This document shows, in pieces, positions 1 through 7,517 of a stretch of DNA of 12,682 nucleotides. A program made the translations under genes and the position numbers. Every line of letters starts with the position of its first letter. The first letter of the stretch is position 1. The stretch comes from Firmicutes bacterium UBA6418 (GTDB lineage Bacteria > Bacillota > Clostridia > Peptostreptococcales > Anaerovoracaceae). The stretch covers positions 370-13,051 of the forward strand of contig DJPG01000109.1 in NCBI GenBank assembly GCA_002439735.1. The letters run 5' to 3'. The notes under the pieces were generated by a model that saw only the letters and a list, made by a program, of their open reading frames with translations, did no database searches and had not been told where the DNA came from.

Positions 1-810
1 CTGCCGATGCTCACCACCGGAAGACATGTCGGCGCCTTCGCCCTGACCGAACCGAACGCCGGTTCCGACGCATCCAAAGGCCAGACGGTGGCCAGACTGG
101 AAGGCGATCACTACGTACTCAACGGATCCAAAATCTTCATCACCAATGGTTATGTGGCAGACATCTTCGTTGTCTTCGCCATGACCGATAAGACTAAGGG
201 CAACCATGGCATCAGCGCGTTCATCGTCGAAAAGGATTTCCCGGGCTTCTCCGTGGGCAAACATGAGGTGAAGATGGGCCTGCACGGATCCCCGACAGCA
301 GAGATCGTCTTCCAAGACTGCATCGTACCGAAGGAAAACCTGTTAGGACAGGAAGGCAAGGGCTTTAAGATCGCGATGCAGACGCTGGACGGCGGCCGGA
401 TCGGGATCGCGGCACAGGCACTGGGCATCGCGGAAGGCGCGATGCAGGAAGCCATCGACTATACGAAAGCCAGAGTGCAGTTCGGCAAGCCGATCAGCAA
501 GTTCCAGAACACGCAGTTTGTACTGGCCGATATGGCGATGGGCTGTGAAGCGGGAAGATTTTTGATCTATGACGCAGCCGAAAAGAAACAGAACGGCGTC
601 CGCTACACGAAGGAAGCGGCGATGGCAAAGCTGTTCTGCTCCGAACACGCAAACAAGAGTGTGACCAAGGCGCTGCAGGCACTGGGCGGCTATGGCTACA
701 CCAATGATTATCCGCTTGAGAGAATGATGCGCGACGCGAAGATCACCGAGATCTATGAAGGAACCTCGGAAGTACAGCGGATCGTCATCTCCGGAAATAT
801 GGGACTGTAA
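1..810 (+). CDS. bcd: Short-chain acyl-CoA dehydrogenase, butyryl-CoA dehydrogenase-like (5' truncated by window edge)
   Basis: FAD flavoprotein that reduces a 2-enoyl-CoA such as crotonyl-CoA to the saturated acyl-CoA, using electrons from the ETF encoded just downstream. The frame is open from base 1, and about 269 residues are present against roughly 380 for the family, so about 110 N-terminal residues lie outside. Visible signatures are TEPNAGSD (early FAD/substrate region), DCIVPKENLLG, a GGRIGIAAQALG helix, the LGGYGYTNDYPLERMMRDAKI block, and IYEGTSEVQR near the C-terminus. The Glu of EGTSE (codon 757-759) is the expected catalytic base of short-chain members. The ATG at base 7 is internal, not the start. 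The next gene, etfB, follows after 20 nt, which is the clostridial bcd-etfBA order. The exact substrate is uncertain: acrylyl-CoA, 2-pentenoyl-CoA or an aromatic enoyl-CoA are alternatives, because related reductases accompany 2-hydroxyacyl-CoA dehydratases. Confidence 0.93.
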   Translation: MPMLTTGRHVGAFALTEPNAGSDASKGQTVARLEGDHYVLNGSKIFITNGYVADIFVVFAMTDKTKGNHGISAFIVEKDFPGFSVGKHEVKMGLHGSPTAEIVFQDCIVPKENLLGQEGKGFKIAMQTLDGGRIGIAAQALGIAEGAMQEAIDYTKARVQFGKPISKFQNTQFVLADMAMGCEAGRFLIYDAAEKKQNGVRYTKEAAMAKLFCSEHANKSVTKALQALGGYGYTNDYPLERMMRDAKITEIYEGTSEVQRIVISGNMGL

Positions 811-830
811 GAAAGGGGACAAAACAAGAC

Positions 831-1619
831 ATGAAAATCGTAGTATGTGTAAAACAGGTACCGGATACCACCGAAATCAGAATCAACCCGGAAACAGGCA
901 CCCTGATCCGTGACGGCGTGCCGAGCATCTTAAATCCGGATGACGCAAACGCCTTAGAACAGGCACTCGAGATCAAAGACAGCCAGCCGGATACCGAAGT
1001 GGTTGTCGTCACCATGGGACCGCCGCAGGCAAAGGAAATGCTGCGGGAATGCCTGGCAATGGGCGCGGATGACGCCGTCCTCTTATCTGACCGAGCCCTG
1101 GGCGGCTCCGATACCTGGGCAACCTCCAACGCTGTGGCAGCCGGCGTAAGAAAAGTCGGCGGCTATGATCTGATCTTTGCCGGAAGACAGGCGATCGACG
1201 GCGATACCGCACAGGTAGGTCCGCAGATGGCCGAAAAGCTGGGGATCCCGCAGGTGACCTATGTAAAGGAATTTAAGCTGGAAGGAGATCACGCGATCGT
1301 AAAGCGCGCGCTGGAAGACGGCTATGAAGAATTAAAGGTGAAACTGCCTTGCGTTCTGACCTGCATCAAAGAATTAAACACCCCAAGATATATGTCCGTA
1401 CCGGGCATCTTAAAGGCAGCGCAGCAGGAGATCAAGGTATGGAGCGCGGCAGACATCGGCGTGGATACGACGACCGTCGGCCTGAAAGCCTCCCCGACCA
1501 ACGTCTTCAAATCGTTTACACCGAAGCCGAAGGGAGCCGGCGTGAAGGTAGCCGGAGATACCCCGAAGGAAAAGGCGGAGAATCTGGTCAGCGTGCTGAA
1601 AGAAAAACACATCATCTAA
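831..1619 (+). CDS. etfB: Electron transfer flavoprotein beta subunit
   Basis: Beta subunit (262 aa, normal length) of a cytoplasmic electron transfer flavoprotein. The N-terminus KIVVCVKQVPDT is the classic EtfB start. The cofactor-binding segment AGRQAIDGDTAQVGP is at residues 117-131, and the CVLTCIKELNTPRYMSVPGI block follows the central domain. An AGGGG Shine-Dalgarno lies about 12 nt before the ATG, slightly far but unrivalled. It sits between the acyl-CoA dehydrogenase and etfA, 16 nt upstream of the latter, so the three form one transcription unit. In clostridial Bcd-EtfAB complexes this subunit holds the FAD that bifurcates electrons from NADH to crotonyl-CoA and ferredoxin. Bifurcation here is inferred from gene order and overall resemblance; I did not verify a diagnostic residue. 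Confidence 0.97.
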   Translation: MKIVVCVKQVPDTTEIRINPETGTLIRDGVPSILNPDDANALEQALEIKDSQPDTEVVVVTMGPPQAKEMLRECLAMGADDAVLLSDRALGGSDTWATSNAVAAGVRKVGGYDLIFAGRQAIDGDTAQVGPQMAEKLGIPQVTYVKEFKLEGDHAIVKRALEDGYEELKVKLPCVLTCIKELNTPRYMSVPGILKAAQQEIKVWSAADIGVDTTTVGLKASPTNVFKSFTPKPKGAGVKVAGDTPKEKAENLVSVLKEKHII

Positions 1620-1635
1620 GGGGAGGAAGGAAACC

Positions 1636-2706
1636 ATGGCAAATTTTGAAGAATACAAAAACATCTGGGTCTTTGCGGAGCAGAGACAGGGAAAACTGAT
1701 GAATGTCGCGCTGGAACTGGTGGGCGAAGGTCATAAATTATCCAGAGAGATCAGCGCAGAGACGAAAGTCTGCGCGGTGCTGGTGGGAGATAAAGTCGAT
1801 CACCTGGCAGACGAACTGTTCGCCTACGGCGCGGACAGCGTATATCTGTTGGAAGATGAACTGCTCGCACAGTACACGACGGACGGCTATACCAAAGTCA
1901 TCACCGACGCGATCAACGAGTACAAACCGGAGATCGTCTTATTCGGCGCGACCCATATCGGAAGAGACCTGGCGCCGAGAGTCGCGGCAAGATTAAATAC
2001 CGGTCTGACGGCAGACTGCACGAGACTGGACATCAATGTGGCAAACTACATGGACTATCTGGAAGCGAACACCACCGCTAATCTCAAAGGCCTTGATCGG
2101 GAAGATAAGAGCACGGGTCTGAAACAGACCAGACCGGCGTTCGGCGGCAACCTGATGGCGACCATCGTGACCCCGAATACGCGTCCGCAGATGGCGACGG
2201 TAAGACCGGGCGTGATGGCAAAGCGGGAAAAGGAAGAAGGCGCGAAGGGCGAGATCGTCAAAGTGGATGTCAAGCTTGCGAAGGAAGACATCAACGTCGA
2301 AGTGCTGAATGTGGTCAAAGCAGCCAAGGAACTGGTATCCTTAACGGACGCGAAGATCATCTGCTCGGGCGGCAGAGGCCTTGGCAGCGCGGAAGGCTTT
2401 AAGCTGATGCAGGAATTCGCGGACAAGGTCGGCGGCGTGGTCGGCGCATCCAGAGCGGCGGTCGACGCAGGCTGGATCGACCAGAGCCACCAGGTGGGAC
2501 AGACGGGAACGACGGTCAAACCTGAGATCTACTTTGCCTGCGGCATCAGTGGAGCGATCCAGCACCAGGCAGGGATGCAGACCTCAAAGATCATCATCGC
2601 GATCAACAAGGATCCGGAATGCCCGATGATGCAGCTGGCGGACTATGCGATCGAAGGTGACCTGTACAAGGTGATCCCGGAGATCATGGCTCTTTGGGAT
2701 CAATAA
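1636..2706 (+). CDS. etfA: Electron transfer flavoprotein alpha subunit
   Basis: Alpha subunit (356 aa), partner of EtfB and electron donor to the acyl-CoA dehydrogenase. The N-terminal domain begins NIWVFAEQRQGKL and carries GATHIGRDLAPRVAARL (residues 104-120). The linker TRPAFGGNLMATIV (165-178) leads to the FAD-binding C-terminal domain with GGRGLGS (245-251), GASR (270-273), QVGQTG (286-291), CGISGAIQH (302-310), AINKDP (322-327) and ADYAIEGDL (335-343), all intact. An extra stretch of about 20-25 residues precedes TRPAFGG (roughly 134-160); to my knowledge this is common in EtfA of butyrate-producing Clostridia. A strong GGAGGAAGG Shine-Dalgarno precedes the start. The next gene is 106 nt away. 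That gap holds a GC-rich stretch (2719-2743) with a one-base-loop palindrome but no T-run, so I see no convincing terminator and read-through to the thiolase is possible. Confidence 0.97.
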   Translation: MANFEEYKNIWVFAEQRQGKLMNVALELVGEGHKLSREISAETKVCAVLVGDKVDHLADELFAYGADSVYLLEDELLAQYTTDGYTKVITDAINEYKPEIVLFGATHIGRDLAPRVAARLNTGLTADCTRLDINVANYMDYLEANTTANLKGLDREDKSTGLKQTRPAFGGNLMATIVTPNTRPQMATVRPGVMAKREKEEGAKGEIVKVDVKLAKEDINVEVLNVVKAAKELVSLTDAKIICSGGRGLGSAEGFKLMQEFADKVGGVVGASRAAVDAGWIDQSHQVGQTGTTVKPEIYFACGISGAIQHQAGMQTSKIIIAINKDPECPMMQLADYAIEGDLYKVIPEIMALWDQ

Positions 2707-2812
2707 AGACATTTCTTTTGGCTGCGGCGCAGAGCGACGCGGTCAAAAAACAGACTGAAATTGTTAAAAATAAGACATATTGAATAAAAAATAACAGAAA
2801 AGAGGAAACCAA

Positions 2813-4015
2813 ATGAGAGAAGTTGTAATCGTAGACGGTATGCGTACGGCTTTCGGCAGAATGGGCGGTGCGTTAAGACCTTTTACGCCGGTACAGTTGG
2901 CCGGTATGACCATCAAAGGGCTTTGTGAAAAGACTGATATTCTGAACAAAGGAAAAGTTGACGCGGTTTTCGCGGGCAGCGCGTCTGGGGATGTAAACAC
3001 GCATAACTTCGCGAGATATGCGTCGCTGATCGCCGGACTTCCGTATGAAACATCCGCAACCTTTATCGAAATGCAGTGCGGTTCTTCCATCGCCTGCATC
3101 AACAACGCAGCTCTGCAGATCCAGGCAGGCATCATCGATGTCGCGATCTGCGGCGGCGCGGAAGCACACAGCCAGGACTACTATAAATTCTCGGCGTCTG
3201 TAGAACCGTATAAGGACCACCCGCCGACAGCAGCACCGAGAAGACTGGCACCGACCGATGAAGACAACATGTCCATGATCGAAATTTCCGATGGCATGGC
3301 TGTAAAATGGGGCATTACCAGAGAGCAGTGCGATGAATTCGCGCTTCGTTCTCAGCAGAGAGCTGCGGCAGCGATGGAAAAGGGATATTTCAAAGATGAG
3401 ATCATGCCGGTAGAAGTCAAATACACCAAAAAAGGAGAACCGGTCATCGTGGATACCGATGAACATCCGAGAGCCAATACAACCTTAGAAGGTCTTGCAA
3501 AATTAAGACCGGTCAACGCAGGCGGCGTAACGACCGCAGGCAACGCGTCCGGCATGAACGACGGCGCGGCTTTCGTTCTGATGATGACCGCGGAAAAAGC
3601 CAAAGAACTTGGCTATAAGCCGATGGCAAAATGGATCTATGGCCTGGATGTCGGCGTCGATCCGAAGGAAATGGGCATTGGTCCGGCGTTCTCTAATACG
3701 AAGATCCTGAATCGAGTTGGCTTAAAGATGAGCGACATTGATGTATACGAATGCAACGAAGCGTTCGCGGCGCAGAATCTTTCCGTGATCAAGGAGATGG
3801 AACACATCACCGGTGAAAAGATGAACATGGAAAACTGGAACCCGAACGGCGGCGCAATCGCATTTGGTCACCCGAACGGAGCTTCCGGAGCCAGAGTCTG
3901 CATCTTTACTATGAAAGAACTGATCCGAAGAGGCGGAAAATACGGCATGTTCTCCAGCTGCTGCGGCGGCGGACTCGGCGTTTCCACCCTGATCGAAAAC
4001 ATCTATGAAGGCTGA
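2813..4015 (+). CDS. Thiolase (acetyl-CoA C-acyltransferase family)
   Basis: Condensing/degradative thiolase, 400 aa, joining two acyl-CoAs (classically 2 acetyl-CoA to acetoacetyl-CoA) or the reverse. The nucleophilic Cys89 lies in EMQCGSSIAC. Other active-site elements are NEAFAAQ (315-321), GGAIAFGHPNGASGAR with His353, and the second catalytic Cys383 in SCCGGGLG. The TAGNASGMNDGAA block (241-253) is also present. The context of Cys89 (EMQCGSS rather than the usual N-x-x-CGSG) and GHPNG rather than GHPLG depart from the common acetoacetyl-CoA thiolase pattern, so a substrate other than two acetyl-CoA is possible. The start is fixed by AGAGG seven nt before ATG. The 106 nt upstream is AT-rich with a TTGTTA but no good -10, so a private promoter is unproven. 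It is separated by 19 nt from the hotdog gene. Confidence 0.95.
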   Translation: MREVVIVDGMRTAFGRMGGALRPFTPVQLAGMTIKGLCEKTDILNKGKVDAVFAGSASGDVNTHNFARYASLIAGLPYETSATFIEMQCGSSIACINNAALQIQAGIIDVAICGGAEAHSQDYYKFSASVEPYKDHPPTAAPRRLAPTDEDNMSMIEISDGMAVKWGITREQCDEFALRSQQRAAAAMEKGYFKDEIMPVEVKYTKKGEPVIVDTDEHPRANTTLEGLAKLRPVNAGGVTTAGNASGMNDGAAFVLMMTAEKAKELGYKPMAKWIYGLDVGVDPKEMGIGPAFSNTKILNRVGLKMSDIDVYECNEAFAAQNLSVIKEMEHITGEKMNMENWNPNGGAIAFGHPNGASGARVCIFTMKELIRRGGKYGMFSSCCGGGLGVSTLIENIYEG

Positions 4016-4034
4016 TGAGCCGGGAGGCAAGACA

Positions 4035-4475
4035 ATGGAAAAAGTATTGATGACAACCGATGATGTAAAAAAAGTGATCCCGCACAGAGAGCCGATGCTG
4101 CTCGTTGACAACGTGGTGCAGATGGAAGCAGAGCAGAGCATTACGACAACCTGGTACATTGATCCCGCGCGAGAGATCTTCAAAGGCCATTTTCCGGGAG
4201 ATCCGGTCCTTCCGGGCGTCTATACGGTTGAGAATATGGCGCAGACCGCGGATATCCTGATCCTTTCCACGGAACGATACGCGGGAAAAGTTCCGCTGTT
4301 CCTCGGCGTGAACAATGTAAAATTCTTGGCAAAGATCTTGCCGGGTGATACGTTGGAGACGCACGCATTGTTTGCGAAAGAGAGAGCCGAAAAGGCCATC
4401 GTGACCTGCACTTGTCAGGTTTTCACAAAAGGCGTGCTCGCTTGCACCGGAGATGTGACTCTGGCCATGCGGTGA
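4035..4475 (+). CDS. FabZ-like hotdog-fold 3-hydroxyacyl thioester dehydratase
   Basis: Single hotdog protein of 146 aa with the complete FabZ signature: IPHREPMLLVDNV (residues 15-27), FKGHFPGDPVLPGV with the catalytic His52, and VENMAQ with Glu66, which pairs with the catalytic His in FabZ dimers. FabZ removes water from 3-hydroxyacyl-ACP; here the gene lies between a thiolase and a CoA-transferase, with no fatty-acid-synthesis genes nearby. A role on CoA esters (3-hydroxyacyl-CoA dehydration, or thioesterase-like hydrolysis) is therefore my inference. A start at 4005, ten codons upstream, would overlap the thiolase end and has no Shine-Dalgarno; ATG 4035 has GGGAGG (4022-4027) at good spacing, so I chose it. 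A 52-nt AT-rich gap with no terminator follows, so it is probably co-transcribed with the CoA-transferase. Confidence 0.9.
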   Translation: MEKVLMTTDDVKKVIPHREPMLLVDNVVQMEAEQSITTTWYIDPAREIFKGHFPGDPVLPGVYTVENMAQTADILILSTERYAGKVPLFLGVNNVKFLAKILPGDTLETHALFAKERAEKAIVTCTCQVFTKGVLACTGDVTLAMR

Positions 4476-4527
4476 TTCGGAAGAAAAAAGCGAAATTCAC
4501 ATTTGCATAACAGAAAGGAAATGAAAA

Positions 4528-5847
4528 ATGGACTGGCAAGATATTTATAAAAGTAAGTTAGTGACAGCAGAAGAAGCGGTAAAACAGGTCAAAAGCGGCG
4601 ACATGGTCGTACCGGGTCATAACTGCGCAGAACCGAGATACCTGATGAAGGTTTTATGCGAGACAAGAGGCATGGAACTGGAAAACGTCGGGATCCTGCA
4701 GGGATTGAACGTAGGGGAAGCACCTTATGCGGATCCGAAATACCATGGACACTTTGTTCCGGTATGCTACTTCCTCGGCAAGAACACCAGAGCCTGCGTA
4801 CAGGAAGGCAGAGGAGAATTCCTTCCGATGCACTTCTACGCACAGCCGAAGGCCATGCGCGACAAAAAAATCGGCTGCGATGTGACGATGCTTTACTGCA
4901 CGCCTCCGGATGAATCCGGATATGTAAATCTCGGCACCTGCTGCGACCAGGCAAAGGCCTGCATCGAAACCGCAAGAGTTTCCATCTGCCAGGTAAACCG
5001 CAACATGCCTTATCTTTGCGGGGATACCATGGTACATGTATCCGACATCGACTTTTTCGTCGAACATGATGAAGATATTTACGCGATCGATCCGATCTCT
5101 TCGGATGATCCGATCGTAGAAAAGATTGGATACAACATCGCACAGCTGATCGAAGACGGATCCTGTCTGCAGATGGGTCAGGGCGGCGTTCCGAACGCGA
5201 TCCTGAAATTCCTCGGCGACAAAAAAGACCTCGGCGTCCACACCGAAGTATTCACCGATAATCTGATCCCGCTGATCAAAGCCGGCGTGGTAAACGGCAA
5301 AAAGAAGAACATCAATAAGGGCAAGATCGTCGCGACCTTCGTACAGGGGACCAAGGAACTCTATCGCTATGTTGACCACAACAATCTGATCGAATTAAAG
5401 CCGGTTGACTATACTAACGATGTCGGTGTGATCGCGCAGAACGATAAAGTGGTCGCCATCTGCTCTGCGCTGGAAGTCGACTGCATGGGACAGGTCAACG
5501 CAGACACAAGAGGAACGACCGTATTCTCCGGCGTCGGCGGACAGCTTGACTTCATGAGAGGCGCAGAACAGTCAAAAGGCGGCAAGCCGATCATCGCACT
5601 GCCGTCCACCGCAAAACACGGCGAGATCTCCAGGATTGTTCCTGTCCTCGGGCCGGGGACTCCGGTCACGACGACCAGACAGGATGTACATTGGGTCGTA
5701 ACCGAATACGGCGCAGTTGATCTGTTCGGTATGCCGATCCGCGAAAGAGCAAAAGCGCTGATCTCCATTGCGCATCCGAAATTCAGAGAACAGCTCGAAA
5801 AAGACTGGGAAGAATACTGCAGAAAAGCAGGCATGATTTACCTTTAG
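4528..5847 (+). CDS. Acetyl-CoA hydrolase/transferase family CoA-transferase (4-hydroxybutyrate / butyryl-CoA:acetate type)
   Basis: CoA-transferase of 439 aa, moving CoA between an acyl-CoA (for example butyryl-CoA) and a free acid, usually acetate, through a glutamyl-CoA thioester. The family start (WQDIYKSKLVTAEEAVK, a gap, then SGDMVVPGH) and the LQMGQGGVPNAILKFL block (214-229) are present. The predicted nucleophile is Glu240 in GVHTEVFTD, the position equivalent to the catalytic Glu of AbfT/But-type enzymes. GGQLDFMRGAEQSKGGKPI and ALPST form the usual CoA-binding C-terminal block. AAGGAA precedes the ATG; the earlier ATG at 4521 is out of frame. It is the last gene of the left block. 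It could release butyrate, activate a 2-hydroxyacid for the downstream dehydratase, or both; sequence alone does not separate these. Confidence 0.95.
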   Translation: MDWQDIYKSKLVTAEEAVKQVKSGDMVVPGHNCAEPRYLMKVLCETRGMELENVGILQGLNVGEAPYADPKYHGHFVPVCYFLGKNTRACVQEGRGEFLPMHFYAQPKAMRDKKIGCDVTMLYCTPPDESGYVNLGTCCDQAKACIETARVSICQVNRNMPYLCGDTMVHVSDIDFFVEHDEDIYAIDPISSDDPIVEKIGYNIAQLIEDGSCLQMGQGGVPNAILKFLGDKKDLGVHTEVFTDNLIPLIKAGVVNGKKKNINKGKIVATFVQGTKELYRYVDHNNLIELKPVDYTNDVGVIAQNDKVVAICSALEVDCMGQVNADTRGTTVFSGVGGQLDFMRGAEQSKGGKPIIALPSTAKHGEISRIVPVLGPGTPVTTTRQDVHWVVTEYGAVDLFGMPIRERAKALISIAHPKFREQLEKDWEEYCRKAGMIYL

Positions 5848-5867
5848 ACTCCTTGTAAAAGGTGTTT

Positions 5868-5987
5868 CAGCATCCTTACATGATTACATATTACACATCA
5901 CACTTCACACATTACGCAGAGCGCCGCGCCTATGATCCTGTCATGAGCGCGGCGCTCTGTTGCGGTACAGGATGCTGCGGATTTTTT
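5868..5987 (+). terminator. Nested hairpin with T-run after the CoA-transferase
   Basis: A perfect 13-bp inverted repeat, CAGAGCGCCGCGC (5917-5929) and GCGCGGCGCTCTG (5947-5959), encloses a 17-nt loop that can pair further through ATGA/TCAT. Outside it a second perfect pair of arms, CAGCATCCT (5868-5876) and AGGATGCTG (5969-5977), is followed by CGGATTTTTT. The T-run follows the outer arm rather than the GC-rich inner stem (22 nt away), so the structure is not a textbook terminator. Its place between the CoA-transferase stop and the regulator promoter makes transcription termination the likeliest role. Confidence 0.7.
5876..5918 (+). repeat. Tandem heptanucleotide repeat, unit about TTACACA, six copies
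   Basis: Reading from 5876 the units are TTACATGA, TTACATA, TTACACA, TCACACT, TCACACA and TTACGCA: five 7-mers and one 8-mer with T-x-A-C at fixed phase. It starts at the last base of the left outer arm of the flanking hairpin and ends in its inner stem. It is an imperfect microsatellite-like array in a 254-nt non-coding gap; no function is evident. Confidence 0.7.
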
Positions 5988-6026
5988 CACGTGGAAAGAT
6001 TATCCGTACACTTTTTAGGAAACTTA

Positions 6027-6035
6027 TGATATAAT
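6027..6035 (+). promoter_or_regulatory. Extended -10 promoter for the sigma-54 activator gene
   Basis: TGATATAAT gives a perfect TATAAT hexamer (6030-6035) with the extended -10 TG dinucleotide one base upstream. Seventeen nt before it the -35 is poor (TACACT, 6007-6012), as is often so with extended -10 promoters. Transcription would start near 6042, leaving a leader of about 60 nt before ATG 6102. Confidence 0.65.
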
Positions 6036-6101
6036 GGGCTTATTCAATCATACGAAAGATGAAGCTGCATTTTCTCAGAACGGATGAACCAGAGGTATGT
6101 C

Positions 6102-7517
6102 ATGAACGAAAAAAAAGAACTCGAATACGAAAAGAAACTGGCGGAAGAGTTAAAAGAAATTTTGGAAGGGTCCTTTGACGGGATCCTCGTGACCGATAAG
6201 GACGGAAAAGTATTGTTTGTAAACGATTCTTATGAACGCGTCGCGGAGATTAAGAAATCGGAGCTGGAAGGCAAATACATGCGCGACCTGATCAATCCGG
6301 TCTGGATGCCGAATTCGGTGGCCTATCTGGTGGCAGAGCAGAAAGCGCCGGTATCGAAACGTCAGGTGGTAAAGTCCGGCAGACACATCATGGTAACCGG
6401 CAAACCGATTTTTGATCGGGACGGCGAGATCAAAAAGATCGTGATTAACGCGAGAGATATTTCGGAAATTTACAATCTGACCGAAGAACTTCAGATGGCA
6501 AAAAAAAGAGAACAGCTTTACAGCGATCGCTATGCCTATTACAATGACGACGATCTGGAACGTGACGGCGGGATCGTCGCTGCCAGCAAAAGTATGCGGG
6601 ATGTTCTGACGCTGGCCGAAAAGGTGGCGCCGTTTCAGGCGAATGTTCTGATCCTCGGGGATTCCGGCGTCGGAAAGGAAGAAGTCGCGAAGTTCATCCA
6701 TCGCCACAGCATGCGCAGTGATAAACCTTTCATTGCGATCAACTGCGGCGCGATCCCGTTTGAACTCCTGGAATCGGAACTGTTCGGATATGAAAAAGGA
6801 GCCTTTACCGGCGCGATGCAGATGGGAAAAAAAGGTCTGATCGAGGCGGCGGAAGGCGGCACGATCTTCTTAGATGAAATCGGCGAGACCTCCTTGGATT
6901 TTCAGGTAAAACTCCTGCGTTTTCTGGAAACGAAAGAGGTTCGCAGAGTCGGAGGACTCGATTCCAAGAACGTGGATGTCCGTGTAATCGCCGCAACGAA
7001 CAAGAACCTCGCAGAAATGGCGATTGAAGGAACCTTCCGAGAGGATCTGTATTACCGCCTGAACGTCGTACAGGTTAACGTGCCGCCGCTCTCTAAACGG
7101 GTCGACGACATTATGCCGCTGGCCAACCTGTTCATCAATCGCTACAACAAAAAATACTGTCAGCACAAGCTTTTTACTTACGATGTCATAAAAGAACTGG
7201 AAGCGCACGAGTGGACCGGAAATGTCCGACAGCTCAAGAATGTGATCGAGAACATGGTCATCGTCAGCAACAACGAATATCTGCAGACGGAAGATCTGCC
7301 ATGGGTTGCCTCCAGTGAAAAGGGAAAGGACACAAAAGAACTTAAACGGATCGCAAGTGACGACACGTTAACGCTGGCAGAGGCAACCGACGAATTGGAA
7401 AAGCTGATCCTCACACGCGAAAAGGAGCGCTGCAATTCCACAAGAGAGATGGCGGCAAAGCTGAATGTGAACCAATCGACGATCGTGCGAAAGCTTCAAA
7501 AATACGGATTGGATTAA
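6102..7517 (+). CDS. Sigma-54-dependent transcriptional activator with PAS sensor and TyrR-like HTH
   Basis: Bacterial enhancer-binding protein, 471 aa, that would remodel sigma-54 RNA polymerase by ATP hydrolysis. An N-terminal PAS domain (about 16-128; DGILVTDKDGKVLFVN, then MVTGKPIFDRDGEIKKIVINARDIS split over two strands) is followed by a charged helical linker. The AAA+ domain shows Walker A GDSGVGKE (186-193), the sigma-54 contact loop GAFTGA (233-238), Walker B GGTIFLDEI (252-260), and FREDLYYRLNVV with the arginine-finger region (about 312-323). The C-terminal HTH, STREMAAKLNVNQSTIVRKL (446-465), resembles TyrR-type domains. I prefer ATG 6102 because AGAGGT lies five nt upstream; ATG 6084 in the same frame, six codons earlier, has a poorer site. 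No response-regulator receiver domain is present, so the signal is probably a small molecule or redox cue sensed by PAS. A matching promoter lies 229 nt downstream. Confidence 0.95.
   Translation: MNEKKELEYEKKLAEELKEILEGSFDGILVTDKDGKVLFVNDSYERVAEIKKSELEGKYMRDLINPVWMPNSVAYLVAEQKAPVSKRQVVKSGRHIMVTGKPIFDRDGEIKKIVINARDISEIYNLTEELQMAKKREQLYSDRYAYYNDDDLERDGGIVAASKSMRDVLTLAEKVAPFQANVLILGDSGVGKEEVAKFIHRHSMRSDKPFIAINCGAIPFELLESELFGYEKGAFTGAMQMGKKGLIEAAEGGTIFLDEIGETSLDFQVKLLRFLETKEVRRVGGLDSKNVDVRVIAATNKNLAEMAIEGTFREDLYYRLNVVQVNVPPLSKRVDDIMPLANLFINRYNKKYCQHKLFTYDVIKELEAHEWTGNVRQLKNVIENMVIVSNNEYLQTEDLPWVASSEKGKDTKELKRIASDDTLTLAEATDELEKLILTREKERCNSTREMAAKLNVNQSTIVRKLQKYGLD

Noticed and set aside
2719..2743. 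GC-rich CTGCGGCGCAG after etfA as a terminator
   Set aside because: The loop would be a single base and no T-run follows on the + strand.
4005..4034. Upstream ATG extending the FabZ-like protein by ten residues
   Set aside because: It overlaps the thiolase end, lacks a Shine-Dalgarno, and FabZ homology starts after 4035, which has GGGAGG.
4490..4510. TTGCAT before the CoA-transferase as a second sigma-54 promoter
   Set aside because: No GG element exists at the required spacing upstream; GAAA occupies the position of TGGC.
5876..5918. Short phased repeats as a CRISPR array
   Set aside because: Units are 7 bp with no spacers and no cas genes are nearby.
6084..6101. Alternative upstream ATG of the sigma-54 activator
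   Set aside because: The site before it is weak; ATG 6102 has AGAGGT at five nt. The difference is only six residues, so this is a preference, not a proof.
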